DNA of 64,000 bases from Cystobasidiopsis lactophilus (Eukaryota > Basidiomycota > Agaricostilbomycetes > Agaricostilbales > Chionosphaeraceae): assembly GCA_001599975.1 (NCBI GenBank), contig BCIO01000003.1, positions 2,040,677-2,104,676 of the forward strand. Reading direction: 5' to 3'. Below, piece after piece: positions 10,608 to 22,908 of the stretch (positions are counted from its first letter, which is position 1; each line of letters opens with the position of its first letter). Below the pieces are notes generated by a model. That model saw nothing but the letters and a program-made list of their open reading frames with translations, was not told the DNA's origin and did not search any database. A program made the translations under genes and the position numbers.

Positions 10608-12220
10608 ATGCTCCTTGATCTTGGAAAGGCTCGCGAAGTCGAGATGCGCGCTCGAGCTTTAGTCAAGGAGGCCGAAGACAAGTTGAAAGCCTACATGATC
10701 CCGGTGCGCGATGGGTCGCCATGGAAGTTGGTCCAATTGTCGAAAAGCGACGCTTCTGCACTGGTCCAAACCCGTCTCAGAAAACTCAAAGAAGTCCTTA
10801 AGCTGATCAGAAGGAGCGGCATTGGTCTCTGCGTTTTCGAGTCGTATCCGGCTTTGAAGCCTGCAGTAGCCGGGCTAGAAGGAGAAGTTGCCCGTATGCT
10901 ACAGGCCCTAGGACAGACGAAAGAGCTGTGCAAGCGTCAGCCTGTTGGAGAGGGCGGTTCTGGTACAGTCTATACCGGCCGTTGGCAGCATGCCAGCTTC
11001 CATCTCCACGAAGGCCAGGGCGTCGCCATCAAGCGTGTCAAGATACCTTTACGAGACTCTATCATTCGATCTAGTGCCCTTCTGCGTGAGCTGGACAATC
11101 ATTATACCAAAAGCTGCGAGCCTGGCGCGCATCATTATGTCGCCTTGATGGTTTTCTCGTGCTGTTGGGCCGACATGAAGCACTTTATATCGACTTACAT
11201 CGTCATGGAATGCGCTGAGGGAGACTTGGAGCGGTTGATGTGGTCTTGGCACAAGAAGAAGAAAAAGGGCCAGGCGTTGACGACTTCCTTCGAGCGTTTT
11301 CATTTGTTGGCCAATGTCTTAGGGCAGCTAGAAGCTGCACTTGACTTCCTGGGCTGCAGAGGTGTCCATATATTCCAGTGAGTCCCTTACACCTCACCCA
11401 AAAAACGGCCTAAAGAGTTCCTAGTGGTGACATTAAACCGGCGAATATCCTAACCTTCCGCGTCGCCAGTACTTCGTTGTTCCATCATTTGTTGAAGTTG
11501 GCCGACTTTGGCTGTAGTCTCAGGTCCGGCGTAGCTTGGCGAGGTGCGTTGACCTTTGGCTCCATCGGACCGGGATTAACGTGAAAAGCAAAGGCACGGG
11601 ATCTCATGCATACATTGCGCCTGAGCTGCTGCAAGAACCTAAACACGTCTTTCCTGCTTGGGATCTGTTCAGCCTGGGTCCAATCGCGTGAGTGAGGCCT
11701 CAGTCCTTTTGTCACAGCCAATCTTAAGTTATCGAACAATTGCAGACACGATCTCCTCCTTGGATTCTTCACTGTATCCAGCACGCCTGTTCCACTGTCT
11801 GCCCGCACATGGCGCACATTCTGCCCGCGCCCCGAACCCGCCGAACCATCGGCCAGCGATTCCGAAGAAGCTTCTCAAAGCGACAGCAATAAGCCGTACT
11901 TTTCTACTCCAAGGCAGCAGCAAAGCTACTCATATATTTTGCTTGCCAACGCATTGGAATTTCTCAAGCAAGCAGAGAGAGAAGCAGAGAGAGCCGCTAA
12001 GCAAATTCGGCCACCGGAAAACAGCCAGCCCCCAAATCAGGAACAACTTGCACTGGCGATTTGGTTCTCGGGCTGTTCACAGTCGTGGAAAAAAGTGCTC
12101 AAAGGTCTCTTGGACGTCATCGACCTCCCGAAAAGAGATAGGGAAGGGCATGTCACAACAGCACCCATGCTGAGGCGCCAAGCATTGCACCTGGTTCCAA
12201 AGCCGCTCTTGCACTATTGA
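10608..12220 (+). CDS. protein kinase with N-terminal helical region
   Basis: The ATG at 10608 opens a charged helical region of about 110 residues (KAREVEMRARALVKEAEDKL). The kinase domain follows, with glycine loop GEGGSGTVYTGRW, VAIK lysine, a HGDIKPAN catalytic loop (HGD instead of HRD), LADFGCSL and a spliced GTGSHAYIAPELL activation segment with the APE motif. Introns interrupt it just before HGD, after SGVAW and after SLGPIA. All catalytic residues are there, so it should be active; the substrate is unknown. I do not recognise the subfamily. The C-terminal tail has a basic/Glu-rich helix (EREAERAAKQI). The TGA at 12218-12220 may not be the true end: the same frame stays open to 12523, and an intron 12152-12226 would bypass the stop. 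Confidence 0.82.
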
Positions 12221-12721
12221 ATCCAGGTCGGACCCAGTTCCATATATATAGCTCGATATTGTGAATGGCATAGCCCCGACCTGCCAGACCGTTTGCCACC
12301 CGGGCCACCCAAGAGCTGCCCATTTCACGTGCTCAACCTAAAAAAGAAGCTGGCTGAGTACAAAGCTGACCTCCAGCGACGAGGAGCCTTTGCAGTGGCT
12401 TATTCTATGTCTGATGCTTTCTTCCTCATGAGCATGCCTTCCGGCTTGGAGGCTGCCTGTGTCCGATCCCTGTTTTGCGAGCTCGCGCCCTTTCCAACGA
12501 GCAAATCATCGCTCGAGGTCTAGTCACGCTGGCGCTACATTACACACGGTCATACATGAGCTGCGCGGTGGATGTAATCCATGTGCCAAGCCTGAACCTG
12601 CCGGAAAAGATTCGACAGCCAATCATCGAGTCCCTGCTGCTGCTGCGCGCTCTCAAAAACTTTTCATGCCCAATAGCCTCTCTTTTCGTTCTTTCGTCCA
12701 TTGTCAGTTGTAGTTACTACC
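12221..12721 (+). other. coding-like stretch downstream of the kinase
   Basis: The kinase frame continues open from 12221 to 12523 and includes a LNLKKKLAEYKADLQRRGAF helix. From about 12482 another plus frame reads RALSNEQIIARGLVTLAL and LNLPEKIRQPIIESLLLL up to about 12660. Both look like real protein. They may be further exons of the kinase, a separate small gene, or a decaying one. The last part before 12722 should hold the siderophore transporter promoter. Confidence 0.45.
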
Positions 12722-14852
12722 ATGATCAGTCTACTTCCAGCAAAATTCAGGCTCTTCAGGCGTCCCGAAGCGGCTCGGCTGACGCCGCATGAAGTTGGTG
12801 CCGTCGTGCCAGTGTTGGACGAAGCTACGACTGCCACCTCATCAGCCCATGATTTGGACGATACCAAGGACTCCAAAGACTTGGAGAAGAGTATCCCGGA
12901 GGGTCACCCAGTATCCGAGGATTTGGTCACCAGGGAAGCGCAAGTCGGTGTCCAGCGCTCCGAGGCGCTCACTGCTACATGGACCAAGAAATCGCTGGGC
13001 TTGGCCTACGCGACCTTCTTCCTCATCTACTTTGTCAACGCCTTTGTGAGGGCTCAAGTTTGACGATGGCTTTGAGCACTGAAGCTGATTCGGGATTGTG
13101 CAGCAAAGCTCTATCACTGGCAATCTGACGGCCTACATCACGAGCGGCTTTGACCTGCACTCGCTCATTCCTACCATCTACTTGGTCTCTTCGGTTATGG
13201 CAGCTGCTGTCTACATGCCACTCTGCAAGATCATGGACATCTGGGGCCGCAAATATGGCTTTGCAGCTATGACTGCCATGGCCACCCTCGGCTTGATCCT
13301 GTCTGCAACGACCACAGACATTCAAACTTACTGCGCCGCCCAAGTCTTTTACACCATCGGCTTCACCGGCCTCACTTATACAATCGATACCATGACGGCG
13401 GACTCGTCAAAGCTGAAGGACCGAGGCCTGGCCTTTGCTTTCACCTCGAGCCCCTACATGATTACGGCATTTGCAGGCCCGAAAGCCGCTGAGGGCTTCT
13501 ACGGTGGGTTCATTGGTCCGGTCAGCGACGATACACCTGATTTGGCTGCAGAGAATAACTGGCGCTGGGGTTTCGGCGCTTTCGCAATCATCTTGCCTGT
13601 CGTAGCAGCTCCACTTCTGGTGTTGCTTCACGCTCAAGAGAAGAAGGCCGACAAGGCGGGGTTGCTGCCGCCTCCCGTGCGAAGCACTCGGACGTGGCCA
13701 GAGGCAATCTGGTTCTATATCATCGAGTTTGATGGTGCGTTCCGTCTTGCATGGCACATTCAAATGCACAGACTCATATATTTGGAATTTGACAGCGCTT
13801 GGCGTCTTCCTTCTCGCTTCCGGCCTCGTCATCTTCCTTCTGCCCTTCACTCTTGCCGACTCCGCTCCCAATGGGTGGGCTACCGGCTATATCATCGCCA
13901 TGCTCGTACTAGGTTTCCTCCTTTGCGTCTCATTTGGCCTGTCGCAAAGGTTTTTGGCGCCGCGGCCCTTCTTGCCCTATGAGCTGCTCACCTCCCGCAC
14001 CGTCATCGGCGCCTGCATCCTCGATTTTGTTTATCAGATCGCCTACTACAGTTGGGGCTCCTACGAAAGTTTTTCTAAGTCTTAACTAATGGCACCATAG
14101 AGCTAAAGCTAATCCGAATGCACACAGTTCACCTCATTTCTCCAAGTGGTCAATGGCCTGACCATCGCCCAAGCGGGTTGGGTGTCGAACATCTTTGACA
14201 TCATCTCCGGCCTCTTTTTGCTCCTCCTTGGCTACATGTTCCGCCGCACCGGCCAATTCAGGATCTTCCTGTGGATCGCAGTACCACTGTTCATCGTCGC
14301 CCTTGGCATCATGATCCGCTTTCGCCAGCCTCACAACAGCATCGGCTGGATCATTTTCGCTCAAATCCTCCTCGCCTTCTCCGGCAGCACCATCATCCTA
14401 TCAGAGCAAGTTGCTGTTCTGGCGGCGGTGGAGCATCAGCACTTTGCGGCTGTCCTAGCGCTACTTGGGGTCTTCGGATGGATCGGTGGAAGCGTTGGAA
14501 GCGCCATTTCAGGAGCCATTTGGACCAACACCTTCCCTCAAGCGCTCGAGAAGTACCTTCCGGCGGATTCATTGGTCGACCTTGACGCAATTTATGGCGA
14601 CTTGACCACCCAGCTTTCGTACCCCACGGGCAGTCCGACACGAGAGGCCATCCAGATTTGCTATGGTATCAGCCAGCGCTACATGTATGTGTCAGTCTTA
14701 GCAAGGCAGAGAACGTCGAGCTCTAACATTAGCGTTGGAATTTCAGGCTGATCGCAGGAGCATGCTGGATGGCCTTCTCCCTTGTTGGCGTCCTGCTCAT
14801 CAAGAACATTCGGCTTGACAAGCGTGATCAAGTGAAGGGGGTCTTGTTCTAA
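12722..14852 (+). CDS. siderophore iron transporter (MFS, SIT/ARN family)
   Basis: Proton symporter of the major facilitator superfamily that takes up ferric siderophores at the plasma membrane or endosomes. A polar N-terminus of about 85 residues (with LEKSIPEGHPVSEDL) precedes TM1 (SLGLAYATFFLIYFVNAF). Family blocks follow: LTAYITSGFDLHSLIPTIYL, PLCKIMDIWGRKYGF, AQVFYTIGFTGLTYTIDTM, WRWGFGAFAIILP, LPYELLTSRTVIGACILDF, YMFRRTGQFR, LGVFGWIGGSVGSAISGAIW and QICYGISQRYMLIAGACWM. About 14 membrane segments are expected and visible. Introns lie near 13046-13103, 13735-13794, 14064-14126 and 14686-14746. It ends at the TAA 14850-14852. It is convergent with the MFS gene at 15080. Iron regulation is likely from the family, but I saw no operator in the short upstream region. 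Confidence 0.93.
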
Positions 14853-15079
14853 TTGAAGGGTTTCGCGTCTAGCAATAGGTTCAGGAATGAGGGACTTCTT
14901 GTGCGTCGCTCCAGAGCAGTATAGCACATGGGATATCGTAAGGAGGTTTCCAATGCAAGGTCATTATCACTACAAGAAGGGGAATCATAAAGCACAATCC
15001 AGAAGATCTACTCAATCTGCGAACGAGGGTGTGGTGGTGTGCCGCTAGGGACGAGCTGCTCCTTGGACCCTTCTCGGCT

Positions 15080-17577
15080 CTATGGCGCAAGCATCAGGCA
15101 ACATGGCATTGGGAGCAGAGGGAGAACCCGCACTTCAAAGAATTCGTATAAGTCTTGAGTCAGTTCAGAGTCGCTGTCGCTCCAGTCTCGGGGCTTCTCG
15201 CCCGACATCCGTTCGGTCTTTTCATGCTTGTAGGTCGCGGCCCATTCGTCAATCCGCTGCTGGCGATCCTTTTCGGGGTCGTACAGCCGGCCTTGCTTCA
15301 GGATCCTGTGCTCCCAGAAGGACAAGTGCCGAGGGTGAACCGCCACGCCGCAGTACTCTTCTCCGCGGCCTTCTCGGATGTACTTCCATCTTCGCTCTTG
15401 CTCTCGCAGGTCGAGGCCTGTGACATCGGGCAGGAAGAGGAAGGTGATGACGAAGCCGAGCAGGTGGATCCAGCACGAAACGAGGAAGGTGGTCCGGCTG
15501 CTGATATAGTTGAAGATGACAGTAGGTATCCTGGATGTAACCCGTTTAGTGAATCGAAAGCTTGAGTGTAGAGCAGAGAGGCAAACTGACAAGGCGCCGG
15601 CTTTCCCCACTGCCGCCGAGAATCCATGTGCAGAGCCCCTAATCGCGGTTGGGTAGACCTCGGCAGCGACTAGAAAGGTCACACCTAACGAAGAACCGAG
15701 ATTGAGGTCCGTATCGAGTCCGAAAGTCGAACACTCACAGTTGGGGCCAAACTGCTGCCAGAAGCCACTCATCATATAGAGGAATTGCATGCCATGCAAG
15801 CCTGGGTGCGACTTTGTCAAAGGCTCCCAAGCGAAAGCGACAATGGTGAAGATGCAGAAGTTGAAGGCGAAGCCGATCAGCTGCATTCGAAGTCGACCAT
15901 AACCCTTGTTGTCGACCAAAAGCCACGCAAAGTAATAACCAAATAATGACACGCCGACAAAGAGGAGGTTCCACAGCCAGGTCACCTCGGTGGTCGCTGA
16001 TCCAAGCCGGCTTGAGCACAAGACATCTCACACGCTGGCCCTAACTCACCTCCGGGATTGAGCAACGTGATAAACTCTGTGGCAAAGATCTTGGAGCCGT
16101 AGAACGCAAAGTCTGCCCAAAGTCATTAGCCTGTGGAACTAGGAATGCGCTAGGAGCGCACCATTACAGAACCAGCCGAGCGAAGTGGCCAAGACGCGAT
16201 GCCAGTAGTGCTTGAACGTCAAGCGCAATGACTTGATGTCGTAGCCAGAGATGGACTGCTTGGCCTTCGAGCGCTTCAAGGCGTCGTCGGCAGTCTTGAC
16301 TCTCCAGATCCGGTAGTAGAGAAGCCAGAGGATGCAGATGGCGATGAAGGCGAACGACACCCTAAAGGTGGGCTGGGCTGCGCCAATCGAATAGGGAGCA
16401 CCCAGTCGGCTGTTGAAGATCAAAAGCAAGATGAGGAGCAGGCCCTGGTTGATGAATTGCCCTGGTCCGAAATGTTCAGCTCTTCGTCTGCCAGAAGCCG
16501 ACCAGACGCTCACCCCATCCCTGCATCAAGAATGCACCGACTGTTCGTGTACCTCTACGCATACGGTCCAAGGGTCCGGATGTCGCCGAGGAGGAGCGCT
16601 CCATCGAGAGACTGTAACCGTGACGAGTTAGGACAGCTTCGAATGGCAAAAGGAAAGGAACTTTCGTAGCGGTAAGCGGATACTCTCCACCAACTCCGAT
16701 GCCGTAGATGAGCTGGGAGATGGCGTACATAATGACCCAGCCTTGCAAGTTGGCGCCCCACGACGCGGTGAGCATGATCGTTCCCAGCAGCATGAGCGCT
16801 GCGTCCTGCACCAAGCCAAACTTCCTGCCAATGTAGTCCGACTCGATGCCGACACCCACTGGAATACCTCTGTCAGCAGCGTGCCGCACCAGGCGAAGGT
16901 CGACTCACGTTGACCGATCATGATGCCCACCACTTGAAGGTAGTCCGTCGACTCCGTCAACGTTTTGTTGCAGTCTGCAAAGGTAGACCAGCAGCCCTTC
17001 CAGGCAGCTTTGTATAGAGACTTCAACTATCAGCCAAATTTCGTCAGTTCCCTGTTCCTCCACAACAGAGAACGGCGGCGAGCTCACGTTTCCAATTGAG
17101 AACAAGGTGTAGCCTTCGGTGAACAGGCCGAAGCCGGGAAGAACGTAGTCATTCCAATACTGAATGGTGGGCAGCATAGGACTGATGGGCAACAATGGGC
17201 TTGAGGCACTCAGGCGGAACAGATGGCAATGCTTACTCGGACTTGAACTGCTTCCAGGTGATGCCAATGCGAGAGGCCAGGTCCGCCTTGCTCTGGCGAA
17301 TGATGAAGGCCCGGCGTTCTTTGGTAGGCAAGGCGGCCCAGTAGACGCGGTTGAGATAAATGTCCTCAGGATAAAGGGCGTTCTCCAGCAGCTCGGCTTT
17401 GGGCAGTCGGGGAGGTTGGTAGTAGCCGAAACCTCCTTCATAGCCCTTTTGGATGGAAGGCTTTTGGTAAGGCGCTTCGACAAAGGTCTCCCCGGACAAA
17501 GGCCGCTGCCGGCCCCCAGTTGAGCTCTCGGCGAGCTCAGTACTATTCTCTGCCAGCGGCTCCTGATTAGCGCTCAT
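15080..17577 (-). CDS. MFS transporter, Pho84/Git1-like (phosphate or glycerophosphodiester type)
   Basis: The ATG at 17577 begins a long polar N-terminus (MSANQEPLAENSTELAE, later LPTKERRAFIIRQSKADLA). The membrane core shows GFGLFTEGYTLFSIGN, VVGIMIGQVGVGIESDYIGR, LIYGIGVGGEYPLTAT, RRGTRTVGAFLMQGWGQF and AAEVYPTAIRGSAHGFSAA. The last of these is the PAEVFPT...TAHGISAA signature of the Pho84/Git1 branch. At least six introns split the minus-strand gene. The cytoplasmic C-terminus is about 110 residues, with a charged DWSDSDSELTQDLYEFF segment, and ends at 15080. Phosphate, glycerophosphoinositol or another organic phosphate are all possible substrates; sequence alone cannot decide. The family is firm, the substrate inferred. 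Confidence 0.86.
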
Positions 17578-18134
17578 GCTGCGAAGTCTGGCCGAGTTGG
17601 AGAGAAAGAAAAGTCAAGCAAGGGTTCAGATCATCATCATGGCAGACGATGCGTCATTTCGTGCAGGGGTGTGCCATTGGCCAGAAAGCGAACGTGGGGT
17701 GCTATTTGCTTGACAGTCAGTACTTTCGGGCCTCGGATCAAACGCGTTAGCACAAGGAGCATCGTCAGAGCAAATGGGCAAATTTTGGAGGCAGTTCTTC
17801 AGCGGGAGGCAGAGCAGTGAGCATTAGACGCAAATGGGCAGGGCCGGCCGCTCTGTTCCGCACCAGAGCATTGTAAAGGGCAACCTGCATACGATAGATG
17901 ATGGACCGAGGCCAAACTGTCCAAGAGGGAGAGTGAGTGGCGGCTCCTGCTCGGAAGCCGCGGCGCCTCTCGTCTTTCGCTGCCCTGAAGGACAGGAGGC
18001 CTATCTCCTATCCAGCCACGTCTCATCCCGGATTTATGCTCTTTCTGGGCTCGTGTAGAGCCTCATAGCACGCCGGCTTGCTTGGACGAGGCTTCGGACG
18101 AGCGCCCCTTGGTCCAAGTTGAGGAAAACAACAG
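17578..18134. promoter_or_regulatory. divergent promoter region MFS carrier / kelch protein
   Basis: 557 bp between two outward-facing start codons. It holds no supported gene and must contain both promoters; I found no specific site I could name with confidence. Confidence 0.45.
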
Positions 18135-21100
18135 ATGCGAAGGTGGCCATTATTTTGGGTTGCGCTCCTCGCTCTGGGCTCCAATGGCCAGCTGGAACCA
18201 AGGTAAATGAGTTCAGCTTGAACTTGGGCGAGCTGTTGATAAGCTGGGACGCAGTTGGGCGGCAGCAAGCTGGGAGGAAGGCGATGTCTGGTTCATCCAT
18301 GGAGGCAAGGCAGACACGGCCGGCTACCCCGTCTTTACGGCCCCAAACATGTGTGTTCACTCCCATTCTTCGACTGCGCTGCAGAGAGTTCACGCTGGCG
18401 ACGCAAAAACAGCGGAGCTTTATGGGCACTTGACCTGACGTCGAACTTCGACATCTCCGACCCACCGTGGCAAACGTTGGCGACCACATCGTCTCCCAAT
18501 GTCTCCTTCCACTCTATCAACCCTGTCTACTCCAACGGGACGTCCCTCCTATATGGCGGCTCTATGAGCGGGGAGATCTTGCCCACCGGCAACGATTCTG
18601 CCTTTGTCTTCTCGCTCCCAGCGGATCTCAATGGGGCAGCAGACATCGCCTTTGAACAGCAGGCCAGCTCTTGGGCGGGGGAACCATCAAGGCGAACACG
18701 GCACACCCAGACCATGCTAGGCCAGAACTCTTACGTCTTTGGAGGCTTGCGAGATGATGGGTCGGGCATCGGATATGGGGAGCTGTGGATGTTTTCCGCT
18801 GCCGGAGCCTGGACGCAGATTACAGCACCAGGAGGGCCGCCGCCGACGTGCGACCATACGGCCACAGCTCTCACCTTGGGCGGCCAAGACGTACTGGTGG
18901 TCATTGGCGGCCTCAACCCTACAACCTCTTCTTCCACTCTCACAGCAGACATCACCACTGTCTATGTCTTTGCACCCTCTTCCGATTCCACCTCCGGGAC
19001 TTGGACGTCAATCACCACCGGCGGCTCTGCGCCCACTTCCAGACACGGCCACGTTGCCATCGCCCTCAATTCATCTGCCATTCTCATCCACGGTGGCGCA
19101 TCCGGTGACCTCACCTCAATATATGCGGATCTGGCTATCCTCAACTTCGAAAGCGCCACCTGGTCGCCGCTTACAATAGCCGCAGGGACAGCGCCAGCGG
19201 CCAGAGTCTTCCACTCTGCTGTGTTCTCTCATGGCCAGCTTTTACTAGCGCTTGGCTACGGCTCCAGTGGCGCGGTAGACGCAGCCCTCTATGCGCTGGA
19301 CACAACGTCACTATCTTGGATCTCTACGTACAACCCGGCAGGGACGAGCGCCCCCTCTCTCACCACCACCTCATCTCCAGGTGCTTCTTCCACTTCGTAC
19401 ACTACTACGACCGCCGGCCAGGCCACGTCGTCGCACACGACTGGAAAGAGCTCCTCCCACTCCTCTTCCACTTCTCCGGCATCTGGCTCCAACCAGCCTG
19501 CGTCAGGCGGTGGATCATCGCCGAAAGCTCCCATCATTGCTGGCACGCTGGTCGGCCTGTTCGTGCTGGGAGCTCTGGCCTCGGGTGTGGGCTATTACCT
19601 CTACAAGCGAAGGACGGCGGCATCCTACTACACGCACGGCCCCGGTCGCTATCAAGGTGGCGGAGGCGGTGGCTCAGCCCTGCTGCCCGCTTCTGGCCAG
19701 ACCGACGAAGAGTTCCGCGAGAAGGCCACCCCCGTCAACTCCCGCTTTGCCAACCTCCCTTCGCAGGGCGCTAACTTTGCCTCTTCCGCCTGGGGTGGCC
19801 TCTTTGCCAAACGAGGCGACCAAAAGCGCTTCGACATCCTCGCGGACGAGGAGAACGACGTCTGGTCTGCGAGCGACGAGTTCCCACCTCGGCGTTATGT
19901 GTCTGGCCGGAGGGTGGCCAGCGCTGGGTGGCAAGATGCACCTCTCCACGATGAGGCCAACCAATCGTTGACCGCACCAGAGCTGGACGACGACGAAGCG
20001 CCAGGCTTATTTCAAGGCCTTTACGACCACGGGGCTCGGGTGGCCAGCCAATCGGCCGTCTACCTCAACTCGGCCCTCGAGCCCTGGCTTGGCGGCGTTC
20101 ATAGGCGCTCAAACTCGCCCACACCAGATGGACTGACCCGGTCGCCGGCACCTCAAGGCCCGAGACCGATTGTCCCACGCAAGCCGCCGCCGCCCAGCGT
20201 GTCGGACGTCTCGCTGGATACGCTCACAGCAGAAGACTCGGAGTATCACGATACGACTGGCGTCTCGACTGTGCCAACTTCGGTTTCCAGTCACTCAGTG
20301 AAGTCGGCGGCTGCCCCGGCCGCCATCGCTTTCAGCCCTTCAACCTCCCTCTATGGCTCGACCTTCTCGCCTTCTACTCCTCAGACTTTCAATGCTTTGG
20401 AGCGCAGTAATTCGTGAGTTCTTTTTGACCCTACATTGCGGACGGTCGTTGAAGGGGGGCGTGGCAGTTGGTGGGGTCGTTTCAAGAGCTCTGAGCGTCC
20501 CGGCAGTTTGCTCCCAATCCGCGACCCGAACACCTTGGTGGCTATCTCGGAACAACGCGATCCTTTCACCGACGCGTCCGCTGTCCTCTTCTCCTCCTCG
20601 CCCACAGAGGCCGAGCACCCAGAAGCCGATGAGCACGGGCGGATGACCCAGCGCAATCCGGCCCGCCAAAACGCGTCTCAGACTTCGGTGTTGACCGCAA
20701 CCTCATCGATGTTGGAAGAGAAGACGCTCAACATGCAAGTCGTGCAGCGGCAACGCAACGTGAGCGGCAGCACGGCCTCTAACGAGTCTCCAGTCCTCGA
20801 CAATGGCTCTCGTTCGACCTTCGCTGACATAGAGGGTGCGCCACCCATGCCTTCTTCGGCGGTTTCGGGTCACGTCGTGTGGGTGGGAGAAGACACCACG
20901 CCGATGATCAGCCAGCGTGGCCTGACAGCGTCTCCGCCGCCCGCCAGCCCAGTTGCTGCGTCACAGCCCTCCACTCCGACTACGCCCAAGATTCGACGCG
21001 TTCCGCCGCCTACGAGCAACAGCACAGGCGTCAAAGCGTTGGTACAGGCGATCGAGCGCAAGCAGTCGACGGATGCCCTCACCCGCTCCACGCCACCCCG

Positions 21101-21170
21101 CAAGCCGAAGATGGAGGTCGGCTTGGCTCCGAAGCCCCATCTTTTCGTGGCCAATCCTGATAGCAGATAG
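18135..21170 (+). CDS. kelch-repeat single-pass membrane protein
   Basis: The ATG at 18135 gives a signal peptide (MRRWPLFWVALLALGSNGQ). Introns follow after LEPR and after TAPN; splicing to GALWALDL starts the kelch beta-propeller. About five or six kelch units are visible, each with a glycine pair and a hydrophobic strand: SLLYGGSMSG, SYVFGGLRDDGSGIGYGELW, VLVVIGGLNP, AILIHGGASGD and LLLALGYGSSG. A Ser/Thr-rich stalk leads to the membrane segment PIIAGTLVGLFVLGALASGV and KRR. The cytoplasmic tail of about 530 residues is Ser/Pro-rich with many SP/TP sites. An intron around 20415-20474 joins ALERSNS to WWGRFKSSERPGS, and the gene ends at the TAG 21168-21170. Fungal membrane-anchored kelch proteins are often surface or polarity factors; the exact role is unknown. 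Confidence 0.88.
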
Positions 21171-21290
21171 ACACTCTGTTGGCATATTTTTCTTCTTGGG
21201 ATCACCGTTTTCGATCGAGCTATATCTTGCATGTTCAATTCAATACCCAGCGCAAATCACTCGGAATTATGTGAGGAGAAAGAGAAGCGC

Positions 21291-22325
21291 TCAGTAGTAC
21301 TCTCGCAGAAAGTCGCACCAGCCACTGAGAAACTGGGCGTCTTCCGTCAAAGTATAAGTCGGGGTTGGCAGCTTGCAATGATTGGCTCAGCTCACCATTC
21401 TTCTTGAGGCGAGTGAAAAGGCTTTGCACGGCGTCTGTAGATCTGGGCTTTAGCTCGCTCCGTTTCCTCATGGTCGGCTGGGGAGCTCAGCCAAATCAAT
21501 AATGTCCAAGAGTGAGGAGGATCCATGTGAAGCTCACCACAGGGGCCTTTTGGTTTAGGTGAGAGTGACCCCATTTGCGACAGAGGGTCGCAGCCTCTTT
21601 GGCAGGAGAGCCTCCCTTTACCGCCTGTCCTTAGAGCCTTCAGCCTGCTGCGCCGTCATTCGACTTAGACTTCGCTGGCTCACCAAGTTGACCAACTTCG
21701 TCCTCCATTTCATGGTCTGGGCGACGAACTTGGCCTGGTAGGACTTGGTGCCGTACATCATCGACACCAATTGCTCGCACGCGGCTTCCAGGTAGTCGGG
21801 ATCGCGCTGTAAGGTCGGACATGAGCAAAAGACCCGGTTCTAGCCGTGCAAACGTACGAGTATGAACCAATCGAAATGCTGATAGTTGCGATCCTTTGGC
21901 AAAGAGGAGAGCTTGGGGGCCTTGGTGTAGTTCAACCATGCGTAGCAGTGCGCGCCATCTTCGTATTCGCCAGTTGGCTTCGGCGAGCGTGAATATTTGT
22001 TTTCGTAGTCTTGAGCGTGCAAGACGATCTTGTCAAGCGCATCTCTGTGTCTCTCGACATCATGGTACTGTTGTGCGTTGGTGGTGGGATCAGTCGGTCC
22101 CGATTCGGAGAAGAGAGAGCAGGCTACGAACGAATTTTGCTCCACTCTTGGTCTACGCTTGGTCATTTTGTCACTCAGCACACAAGCTCCAAAGCCACGA
22201 CTAAGCCACCCGCGGACCTTTGACAGCTTGTTTGCCCATGCTGTGGCAGCGGCGTCATTTGCAGGCACAATCGCGACCGAAGCCAAGGCAGCCGGCAGTA
22301 GCCCAGACCATAGCAAAAGCAGCAT
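21291..22325 (-). CDS. predicted secreted protein, paralogue P1 of an unnamed tandem family
   Basis: The ATG at 22325 opens a signal peptide (MLLLLWSGLLPAALASVA). The conserved part begins near HDVERHRDALDKIVLHAQ and continues with SPKPTGEYEDGAHCYAW, HFDWFILRDPDYLEAACEQL, YGTKSYQAKFVAQTMKWR, GGSPAKEAATLCRKWGHS and a final LKKNDAQFLSGWCDFLREYY at the TGA 21291-21293. Introns join these blocks in consistent phases. The gene at 22909-24655 shares every block in the same order, so the two are tandem paralogues. Four or so conserved Cys (AHC, AAC, TLC, GWC) suggest a disulphide-bonded extracellular fold. I do not recognise a published family, and no catalytic motif is evident. Confidence 0.76.
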
Positions 22326-22908
22326 GGTGGTGCAGAACCAACTGAGAGGAGGACAACAAGCTAAACGCCAAACTAGTGAAAGACAGGAGAACAGGCTGGC
22401 ACTTCCGACAAATTCACATCATGGCGCCAAAACGTCGGAGGTCCAGCATGCAAAGACCAGAAGGTTGCCAGCCCTCCTACGCCGGGAACGCTCTGCAGGT
22501 TCGAACATTCATCGATGTAGACTGGAAAGAAATCAAGAAACCGCGGTGGCAACAGCAGAACTGCGGAGGTCCGCCCATGTTGGCGACGTGCGTCAGGCAA
22601 CTGAAGGTCCTGTGAGTCCTTCAATTTAGCGAGGCGATTTCATAAGTCGCGAATGTGCTCAAGAACCGCTTACAGCAATGAGATTAATGGACAAAGAAGG
22701 AGGCAATCCTGGGCGCCGTTAGTGCGCGCGCAGAAGGTGGCGTTGAAGTGGCCAGTGGTGGCAACATTTCAAGAGTCTTGCACTTCCTGGCCTCACGAGC
22801 AGCCAAAAGCGTACGCTATTCTGGCACAAGAAACGCCTGGGAGCCTCCTGGCAGAAATCTACAATTCATGCGAACGAACAGACCCGGAAACCTTGACCAA
22901 AGCCTCTA
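22326..22908. other. intergenic between tandem secreted genes
   Basis: 583 bp, probably the P1 promoter and the P2 3' end. Short plus-strand open frames are present but carry no recognisable motif. Confidence 0.4.
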
